From assembly GCA_902495085.1 (NCBI GenBank), contig CABUWA010000063.1:1-10468 (forward strand): a DNA stretch of 10,468 bases. Direction: 5' to 3'. This DNA comes from an uncultured Collinsella sp. (GTDB lineage Bacteria; Actinomycetota; Coriobacteriia; Coriobacteriales; Coriobacteriaceae). The notes beneath the pieces are model-generated. The model did not search any database. It was not told the DNA's origin and worked only from the letters and a program-made list of their open reading frames with translations. The position numbers and the translations under genes were made by a program. Positions 5,992 to 10,468 of the stretch are shown here, one piece after another (positions within the stretch are counted from its first letter, which is position 1; every line of letters begins with the position of its first letter).

Positions 5992-5997
5992 ATTATA
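5992..5997 (-). promoter_or_regulatory. -10 hexamer of the degV promoter
   Basis: The - strand reads TATAAT exactly, 29 bases before the degV start codon. No good -35 is visible at 16-18 bases upstream; the expected -35 position is at the edge of the 16-bp palindrome (6016-6054), which suggests that a bound regulator affects this promoter. Confidence 0.6.
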
Positions 5998-6015
5998 GCC
6001 ATCTTGCAAACTGAA

Positions 6016-6054
6016 TGTACGGCTATCTAGTTTTGAATACTAGATAGCCGTACA
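6016..6054 (-). promoter_or_regulatory. 16-bp palindrome upstream of degV, candidate operator
   Basis: TGTACGGCTATCTAGT (6016-6031) and ACTAGATAGCCGTACA (6039-6054) are a perfect inverted repeat with a seven-base spacer. No T-run follows on either strand, so a terminator is unlikely. The inner 29 bases (6021-6049) match the DUF1836 promoter palindrome (4344-4372) at 25 positions when read toward degV. The centre lies about 38 bases upstream of the TATAAT. This is most simply a shared operator for one DNA-binding protein, possibly the DUF1836 protein. A hairpin formed in read-through RNA from the upstream operon is also possible. Confidence 0.62.
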
Positions 6055-6063
6055 AGATTAGAG

Positions 6064-6102
6064 AAAAAAGAATGGACCTCGCGACTTAAAGCCACGAGGT
6101 CC
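6064..6102 (-). terminator. terminator of the NlpC/P60 gene and its operon
   Basis: TGGACCTCG (6073-6081) and CGAGGTCCA (6094-6102) form a 9-bp stem with a 12-base loop. On the - strand the stem is followed by TTCTTTTTTCTC, a good T-run. It lies 25 bases after the stop codon of the NlpC/P60 gene. Confidence 0.82.
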
Positions 6103-6127
6103 ACATTCACACGCTGTGTAAGATGAC

Positions 6128-7255
6128 TTAATAGCGCACGAAGATGTAGTTATTGTTCATGCCGGCGGCAACGGAGCTGATGATGACACCCGTGTTGTAG
6201 TCGGAAGCATGAATCATCTGACCACCACCGATGTAAATGCCGGTGTGGTACGAGTTGACCACAACGTCACCGGGCTGCGGATCGGACACACGCGTCCAGC
6301 CCATAAAGGTACCCGTGGTGCCCAGACGGCAATAGCGACCAGTGAGGCAATAGCTAACAAAACCAGAGCAGTCGAAGCTGTTCGGGCCAATTCCGCCCCA
6401 GGAATAAGCGCAACCAAGCTTACTGTATGCACGCGAGACAACAGAACCGCCATCAACAGACTGGCTCGGAGCAGAAGGCGTCGGAGCCGGAGCGGGCGTG
6501 GAAGGCTGCGGCGTCGGAGCAGGTGCCGGCGTAGGAGCCGGAGTGTTGCCGCCCTGGTTGTTGTTATTGCTGGTCTGGCCACCATTGTTGGTGTTCTCGG
6601 TCGTACCGGCAGTCTCGTTGCTCACCGTGGCCTTCTCGGCGGTGCTGGCGTTGATGCCGGCCTGCAGCGCGGCGTTGGCCTCGGCCTCGGCGGCAAGTTC
6701 GGCCTGCAGCTGTGAATCCAGGGAGTTTACGACGTTCTGGGCTTCAGCCTGCTGAGCGTTAAGCTCGTCGACCTTCTTTTGCGTGGCGGCGACGTTCTTC
6801 TCCTGCTCGGTCTGCTTATCGGTGAGCTGCTGCTTAAGCTCCTTGACCTCTTGAATGGTCTGAGCCTGCTTGTCGGAAACTTTGCCGTAGTAGAACAGAC
6901 GGTTGAGCATATCGCTCAGGTCATCGACACCCGTCAGAACCTGAAGCAGGCTCAGACCACCGGTTTTGTACTCGCCGGCGACATAGGTTGAGAGCTTGGC
7001 CTGACCATCGGCGATCTCCTGCTGCTTTTGCGTGATCTCGCCAGCAGTCTGATCGAGTGCCTGCGTCTGCGTGGCGAGCTCATCGTAAATCTGCTGGGTT
7101 TGGGTACCGATCTGCTCGAGCTTAGTACGAGCAGCGGCAAGGTCGGATGCGGTATCGGCGTAGGCAGGAGCCGCGAGGCCCAAGCCCAAAACACAAGCGA
7201 GGGTTGCCGTAGCAGCGCAGCGTGCCATGTTTTTGTGCGTGTTTGCTGTGCGCAT
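6128..7255 (-). CDS. secreted NlpC/P60 (C40) peptidoglycan endopeptidase
   Basis: This 375-residue protein is predicted to cut peptide stems of peptidoglycan outside the cell. It has a signal peptide (1-33, hydrophobic 17-29, cleavage probably after AYA), a long coiled-coil region (about 36-200) of the PcsB N-terminal type containing LSLLQVLTGVDDLSDMLNRL (101-120), a low-complexity linker rich in Asn, Gly, Pro, Ala and Thr (about 205-268), and a C-terminal NlpC/P60 domain (270-375). The catalytic residues are Cys296 in FDCSGF, His337 in YHTGIYIG and His349 in MIHAS. Coiled-coil enzymes of this kind are often activated by FtsEX-like partners at division; no such gene is in the window. AAAGGAAG lies four bases before the ATG. 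The gene follows apt by 32 bases, and a terminator lies beyond its stop. Confidence 0.93.
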   Translation of the reverse strand: MRTANTHKNMARCAATATLACVLGLGLAAPAYADTASDLAAARTKLEQIGTQTQQIYDELATQTQALDQTAGEITQKQQEIADGQAKLSTYVAGEYKTGGLSLLQVLTGVDDLSDMLNRLFYYGKVSDKQAQTIQEVKELKQQLTDKQTEQEKNVAATQKKVDELNAQQAEAQNVVNSLDSQLQAELAAEAEANAALQAGINASTAEKATVSNETAGTTENTNNGGQTSNNNNQGGNTPAPTPAPAPTPQPSTPAPAPTPSAPSQSVDGGSVVSRAYSKLGCAYSWGGIGPNSFDCSGFVSYCLTGRYCRLGTTGTFMGWTRVSDPQPGDVVVNSYHTGIYIGGGQMIHASDYNTGVIISSVAAGMNNNYIFVRY

Positions 7256-7287
7256 GTAGCTTCCTTTCCAGTAACTAAGGGTAACGG

Positions 7288-7818
7288 CTAGTCCACCGTC
7301 ACCAGGCTAAAGAGTTCCACATCGTCATCAGACGGCGTGAGCTTCTCGCGCGGGTTGAGAAACGCAAGCTCAAGGATACAACCGTAACCGATAAGCTTTG
7401 CGCCCATATCTCGCACCAGTTTACCTGTTGCCTCGACGGTTCCGCCCGTCGCGACCAAGTCGTCCAGAATCAACACGGTATCTTTAGAGCTGATAGCGTC
7501 GGCATGGATCTCAATGGAATCCGTTCCGTACTCGAGCTCGTAGCTCTGGCTCACAGTCTCGCGCGGTAGCTTGCCCGGTTTACGTGCGGGAACAAAGCCG
7601 GCGCCAAGGGCTACAGCTACCGGTACGCCAACCATAAAGCCGCGAGCCTCGGGACCCACGACCTTGGTGATGCCCATGCCGGCAAAGTGCTCGGCGAGGG
7701 CATCGGTCATGGCTTTGAGTGCCTCGGGATTGCCAAAGAGCGGCGTGATGTCTTTAAAGATGACTCCGGGCTCGGGATAGTCGGGGATGTCGACGATTTG
7801 AGATTCGAAGTCGTACAT
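7288..7818 (-). CDS. apt: adenine phosphoribosyltransferase
   Basis: The enzyme joins adenine and PRPP to form AMP in purine salvage. The 176-residue product starts IVDIPDYPEPGVIFKDITPL (8-27), typical of the family, followed by GPEARGF (55-61), the flexible loop ARKPGKLPRE (78-87) and the PRPP-binding signature VLILDDLVATGGTVEA (115-130). The ATG at 7818 is preferred because AAAGG lies seven bases before it. A TTG at 7833 in the same frame would add five residues but overlaps that site. The gene follows the MerR gene by 40 bases and precedes the NlpC/P60 gene by 32, with no terminator between, so it is probably part of the same unit. Confidence 0.96.
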   Translation of the reverse strand: MYDFESQIVDIPDYPEPGVIFKDITPLFGNPEALKAMTDALAEHFAGMGITKVVGPEARGFMVGVPVAVALGAGFVPARKPGKLPRETVSQSYELEYGTDSIEIHADAISSKDTVLILDDLVATGGTVEATGKLVRDMGAKLIGYGCILELAFLNPREKLTPSDDDVELFSLVTVD

Positions 7819-7858
7819 TGTATGACCTTTCAATGGGTTGCCGGATAAGCGGCAGCTG

Positions 7859-8737
7859 TTATTTGCCCGCGGTGGCGGTTCCGGTTTGCGAAGGGGCGAC
7901 GACCTTGAGCGGCTTTACGAGAGAATCCTCGTGCGAAGCCGGCGCGGCTGTCTCTTCGTTTTTGGCCTTGGTGGACTCGGAGCGAGTGATTTCCTCATCG
8001 AGTGCATCGATGTCGGCGTCCTCGACCACGGCGTTGAGCGACTCAAAAACGCGGTTCTTGAGCAGCGCAGTGTGCACACCTTCCGTCAGGTCGTGAAGCT
8101 TCTTAAACGCACGCTCGAGCTTAGCGTCGCGCTCGTCATCGGAGGTATCCATTCCGAGCATGCTCACGAGCACCTGCTCAAACATCGAGGACTCGCGGTT
8201 GGCGGAAGACACGTACTGACGCAGGTTGCGCGGCTCGATATGGAAGCGCGACAGCTCGGAGCAGTAGCGGATGATCGGGAAATCGCGACCATCGACGAGC
8301 TCACGATTCTGCGGACTCTTGATGATGCGAATGAGATCGTTCTCGGCGAGCGAGCGGATAAACGAAATCTCGACGCCCAGCATATCGGGAATGGTCTCGA
8401 TGGGATGCAGCTTTTGCTTAGTCTCCTTGGGCTCCGTCTTGAGCGGAACATCGGACAGCAAGCCCACCTCGTAGGCGAGTGTTGACAGGTCCGTGGCGTT
8501 TTCCAAGCGCTGCTTAATCACGTTGAGCGGCATGTAACGAGTCTTCTGCAAGTGCAGAATGACCTCCAGGCGATCAACGTCCTCCTTGGAGTACTGACGG
8601 TATCCCTTAGGCGTACGATGAGGGGTAATGAGCCCCTCATCTTCTAGAAATCTAATTTTTGAGTTCGAAAGATCGGGGTATGCGCCTCGAAGTAGGTTGA
8701 CGACTTGGCCGATACTCAGATAGTTGCGTTCGGCCAT
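7859..8737 (-). CDS. ftsR: MerR-type regulator, FtsR / Rv1828 family
   Basis: The 292-residue protein has an N-terminal MerR winged helix (about 6-80): YLSIGQVVNLL, SKIRFLEDEGLITPHR, GYRQYSKEDVDRLEVIL and YMPLNVIKQRL. This closely follows mycobacterial Rv1828 and corynebacterial FtsR, an activator of ftsZ. A second domain (about 110-190) with LGVEISFIRSLAENDLIRI resembles another MerR-like helix pair, also seen in that family. The tail (about 235-292) is acidic, then Ala/Thr-rich, and probably disordered. The start lies three bases after the stop of the FHA gene, so the two are translationally linked, as in mycobacteria and corynebacteria where garA/odhI sits beside this gene. The effector and target promoters cannot be seen here; ftsZ control is inferred from orthology. 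Confidence 0.85.
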   Translation of the reverse strand: MAERNYLSIGQVVNLLRGAYPDLSNSKIRFLEDEGLITPHRTPKGYRQYSKEDVDRLEVILHLQKTRYMPLNVIKQRLENATDLSTLAYEVGLLSDVPLKTEPKETKQKLHPIETIPDMLGVEISFIRSLAENDLIRIIKSPQNRELVDGRDFPIIRYCSELSRFHIEPRNLRQYVSSANRESSMFEQVLVSMLGMDTSDDERDAKLERAFKKLHDLTEGVHTALLKNRVFESLNAVVEDADIDALDEEITRSESTKAKNEETAAPASHEDSLVKPLKVVAPSQTGTATAGK

Positions 8738-8740
8738 GCC

Positions 8741-9175
8741 CTACTCACCGGTTTCGATGCGCTCCGGCGTGCTCTCGTGGTAGATGAGCGTAAACGTACC
8801 GATCTGGACGGAAGAACCGTCGTGCAGCGGGGCTGCATTGACGATGGCACCGTCGACCCAGGTGCCATTGAGCGAGCCCAAGTCCTCGATGCGAGCGCCG
8901 AGGCCCTCGCGGATAATGCGCGCGTGGCTGCGCGAAACGGTCATGTCATTGAGGAAGATGCCGTTCGCAGGATCGCGGCCGATGGTGGTCACGTCGTCCT
9001 CGAGCTCAAAGGCGGCACCAGTCTGCGGACCCTTGACAATGGACAGAACGGGGGCGGTGATGCGCACGTTGGCCATGAGATCGGGAACGGTGACGTCGCT
9101 TGAAGGCACGCGGAATACGCAGGTAGCGTCAGCAGTCTTATCATTCTGAGGCATATTGTTAACCATGTTGTCCAT
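8741..9175 (-). CDS. garA: FHA domain protein, GarA / OdhI-like
   Basis: GarA and OdhI are phosphorylation-controlled inhibitors of 2-oxoglutarate dehydrogenase and regulators of glutamate metabolism. This 144-residue homologue has the FHA core at about 43-132: TTIGRDPANGIFLNDMTVSR (63-82) with Arg67, then SRSHARI (81-87) and GSLNGTWVDG (100-109), the phosphothreonine-binding residues. The N-terminal phosphoswitch ETTSVFR of GarA appears here as DATCVFR (16-22), so only one of the two threonines remains (Thr18). The start at 9175 is chosen because AGGGG lies five bases upstream; a TTG at 9208 would add 11 residues without family support. The gene sits between pgsA and the FtsR-like gene, the mycobacterial order without gcvH. 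The ortholog call is strong; the metabolic target is uncertain. Confidence 0.85.
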   Translation of the reverse strand: MDNMVNNMPQNDKTADATCVFRVPSSDVTVPDLMANVRITAPVLSIVKGPQTGAAFELEDDVTTIGRDPANGIFLNDMTVSRSHARIIREGLGARIEDLGSLNGTWVDGAIVNAAPLHDGSSVQIGTFTLIYHESTPERIETGE

Positions 9176-9208
9176 GACAACCCCTAACTTATCGCGGACG
9201 TGCCGCAA

Positions 9209-9237
9209 ATAATGAACCGTACGTAATCATACCCCAA
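9209..9237 (-). promoter_or_regulatory. weak candidate promoter of the FHA gene
   Basis: On the - strand TTGGGG (9232-9237) and CATTAT (9209-9214) are 17 bases apart in the 66-base gap between pgsA and the FHA gene. Each hexamer differs from consensus at two or three places. The FHA and MerR genes could have their own promoter or be read from pgsA. Confidence 0.28.
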
Positions 9238-9241
9238 CGAA

Positions 9242-9946
9242 TCAGTCTTCGATTTCAGGGTTCAGAAAGTCGATGTCCTCGTCCTCGGGATGCGCGAGAG
9301 CCTGTTTAATGGCCACTCCGCCCTTAATGGAGTAGATGACAGCCGTGAGCATGGAGAAGATCACGCCGCCGTACACAAAGAAGATGCCGAGGGGCACCGA
9401 GCTTCCGTTGAGGCCCGGGAAGGCCGTAAGGGATGAAGGTAAAAGATGCAGGCCGTCAATAACGGGGAAACCGAGCAGCATGAGCGAGAAGCCGGTCATG
9501 AGCAGCGCTGTGGCAATCTTTCCGGGGAAGACGACATCGATGGGGCGACGGTGATAATGGCGCACGATAAGCGTGCCGATGCCCAGATAGATGTCGCGGC
9601 CAATAATGAGCACGCAGACCCAGATGGGCAGCTCTCCGCGAACCACCAGGCCAAGTACGCCGGTGAACAGCAGCGCACGGTCGCAGATGGGATCCATGAC
9701 CTTGCCGAGCCACGAGACCGTCTTTGTCATGCGGGCGATCTGACCGTCCATCCAGTCGGTGGAGGCGGCAACGGCGTAGATAACGATGGCGATGACGCGG
9801 TTGTTGTCCGTCACAAACAGGTACAGAAATACCAGGGTGAGGATCAGGCGCGTAAAGGTAATGAAATTGGAGATCGTAAAGATCTTATTCGACGGGTAAT
9901 CGGAAGTGCCGATAAGCTCCTTTTTGATCTTCTTTTTGATGCCCAC
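9242..9946 (-). CDS. pgsA: CDP-alcohol phosphatidyltransferase, PgsA type
   Basis: PgsA-type enzymes transfer a phosphatidyl group from CDP-diacylglycerol to glycerol 3-phosphate (or a related alcohol) in the membrane, the first committed step to phosphatidylglycerol. The product of 234 residues contains the full family signature: Asp64, Asp67-Gly68, Ala71-Arg72, Gly81, Asp85 and Asp89. Hydrophobic segments lie at about 26-46, 49-63, 91-102, 106-127, 143-165 and 184-206, and the tail is acidic (from 220). I chose the GTG at 9946 because GGGGGAG lies four bases before it and a TATAGT -10 lies inside the longer reading frame; an ATG at 10069 would add 41 residues with no membrane or family similarity. 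The substrate could be inositol phosphate in some relatives, so PgsA is probable but not certain. Confidence 0.87.
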   Translation of the reverse strand: MGIKKKIKKELIGTSDYPSNKIFTISNFITFTRLILTLVFLYLFVTDNNRVIAIVIYAVAASTDWMDGQIARMTKTVSWLGKVMDPICDRALLFTGVLGLVVRGELPIWVCVLIIGRDIYLGIGTLIVRHYHRRPIDVVFPGKIATALLMTGFSLMLLGFPVIDGLHLLPSSLTAFPGLNGSSVPLGIFFVYGGVIFSMLTAVIYSIKGGVAIKQALAHPEDEDIDFLNPEIED

Positions 9947-9982
9947 AGGACTCCCCCGCTGGTTAACGACAAAACTTTCGAT

Positions 9983-9988
9983 ACTATA
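9983..9988 (-). promoter_or_regulatory. -10 hexamer of a candidate pgsA promoter
   Basis: The - strand reads TATAGT, one base from consensus, 36 bases before the GTG start at 9946. No clear -35 was found. Transcription from here would give a leader of about 30 bases and supports the shorter pgsA reading frame. Confidence 0.42.
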
Positions 9989-10071
9989 CCCGTTCCGGCG
10001 ATGTCTATCCAGCGCAGCCATAGAGAGTCCAGACATGTGGAGGGTGCTATTGGGCGGGGGATTTCGCATTT

Positions 10072-10128
10072 GTGTACTTCAGCCTCCAAACATTTCGAAA
10101 AATGTCGTATTTGGTGGCTGATGTACAC
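10072..10128. repeat. imperfect palindrome upstream of pgsA
   Basis: From GTGTAC (10072-10077) to GTACAC (10123-10128) the sequence pairs over about 22 positions with three single mismatches. The inner arms include CAGCC/GGCTG and CCAAA/TTTGG. On the + strand GTTTTTGTT (10129-10137) follows, so a + strand terminator is possible, but no + strand gene precedes it. On the - strand one mismatch becomes a G-U pair and there is no T-run. Its position, about 85 bases upstream of the candidate pgsA -10, also allows an operator or a mobile palindromic repeat. Confidence 0.5.
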
Positions 10129-10246
10129 GTTTTTGTTGCGCGTGTGCATCATCTCATATGTTGCCAACGCTAACGGTGAACCTGAGCGCCCGGGGACATT
10201 CTTTGTTGGCTGAAACCGGCATAGAAACTAGCGGAAGGCATCATCG

Positions 10247-10277
10247 AAGGAGTGTGCTGGAAAGCACCCGTCTCCTT
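10247..10277 (+). other. small RNA-like hairpin with GNRA loop
   Basis: AAGGAG (10247-10252) pairs with CTCCTT (10272-10277). Inside, GTGCT (10254-10258) pairs with AGCAC (10263-10267) around the tetraloop GGAA, a GNRA type, with an asymmetric internal loop (T against CCGT). Only the + strand gives the stable loop. It matches no RNA family I can name, and whether it is transcribed is unknown. Confidence 0.3.
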
Positions 10278-10315
10278 AACTGTTAGAAATGCAAGTTAAT
10301 AATCTATGTGGTCAA

Positions 10316-10321
10316 TATAAT
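10316..10321 (+). promoter_or_regulatory. isolated TATAAT, possible promoter toward the right edge
   Basis: A perfect TATAAT without a clear -35 lies 147 bases before the window end in AT-rich sequence. It could start a transcript for a gene beyond the edge. Such hexamers also occur by chance. Confidence 0.28.
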
Positions 10322-10468
10322 ACCGTTGAACCCGCATATCGATACCGCCCAGCCATTCGCCTCGCCCCCGTCGCACGTATCTTCATCCGGTCTGTTACTT
10401 TTAATCTAACAATTCTTTGAGGAACGTAGGTGCTTCTAAATGTACTGTCGACTTCTTCTCAAACTAAT

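Larger units (their letters stand above)
9989..10468. other. stretch without a convincing gene
   Basis: I found no reading frame here with a ribosome binding site and recognisable protein features. The frames that cross 9989-10213 are extensions of, or antisense to, the pgsA frame. The stretch holds the palindrome at 10072-10128, the GNRA-loop hairpin at 10247-10277 and a TATAAT at 10316-10321. An ATG at 10440 opens a frame of nine codons that reaches the window end and has only a weak AGG upstream, so a gene starting there cannot be judged. No tRNA was recognised. Confidence 0.5.

Noticed and set aside
7838..8485. Open frame of 215 codons on the + strand opposite the MerR gene
   Set aside because: A frame shadow of a clear MerR-family gene; Arg-, Leu- and Glu-rich, without recognisable motifs.
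9446..10213. Open frame of 255 codons on the + strand
   Set aside because: It is antisense to pgsA, which has a full catalytic signature. The translation is rich in His, Asp, Gly and Ala without domains, and no good ribosome binding site precedes it.
10247..10277. Resemblance to the anticodon arm of a serine tRNA (CTGGAAA loop)
   Set aside because: A five-pair stem cannot form around a seven-base loop, and no T-arm or acceptor stem follows.
10191..10321. Possible riboswitch (TPP-like or T-box) in the right-hand stretch
   Set aside because: A GAACCTGA string occurs nearby (from about 10178), but the other conserved TPP and T-box parts are missing.

Overview
The window looks like chromosomal DNA from an actinobacterium of the class Coriobacteriia, probably close to Collinsella. 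This rests on gene content and order, not on a database search. Two clusters are typical of Actinobacteria: a LysM protein followed by nrdR, downstream of a LexA box (next to lexA in mycobacteria), and pgsA followed by a GarA/OdhI-like FHA protein and an FtsR-like MerR regulator (compare Rv1822, Rv1827 and Rv1828). A DUF1836 regulator, a DegV protein and a processive glycolipid glycosyltransferase are more familiar from Firmicutes, a mix common in Coriobacteriia.

Layout. Positions 1-1500 (+ strand): LexA-type operator, membrane LysM protein, nrdR and dut, a DNA-damage and deoxynucleotide group. Positions 1501-1894: no gene, but three large hairpins. Two of them are copies of one palindromic element in opposite orientation. 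Positions 1895-3196 (- strand): GT28/MGDG-synthase-type glycosyltransferase, divergent from trxB (3314-4252, +). Positions 4344-6054: a DUF1836 regulator (+) and a DegV protein (-) face each other across a bidirectional terminator, and both upstream regions carry almost the same 29-bp palindrome. Positions 6062-9988 (- strand): a probable transcription unit reading pgsA, FHA protein, MerR regulator, apt and a secreted NlpC/P60 peptidase, closed by a terminator at 6064-6102. Positions 9989-10468: no convincing gene, one long imperfect palindrome and a small hairpin with a GNRA loop.

How the parts fit. NrdR and Dut both guard the dNTP pool, and the LysM protein probably slows division during SOS. 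On the right, membrane lipid synthesis (pgsA), a phospho-dependent metabolic switch (FHA), a division-gene regulator (FtsR-like), purine salvage (apt) and wall hydrolysis (NlpC/P60) form a growth and envelope cluster.

The most interesting signals are the shared DUF1836/degV palindrome, which suggests an undescribed two-promoter regulon, and the paired palindromic elements placed just past the stop codons of dut and the glycosyltransferase gene.
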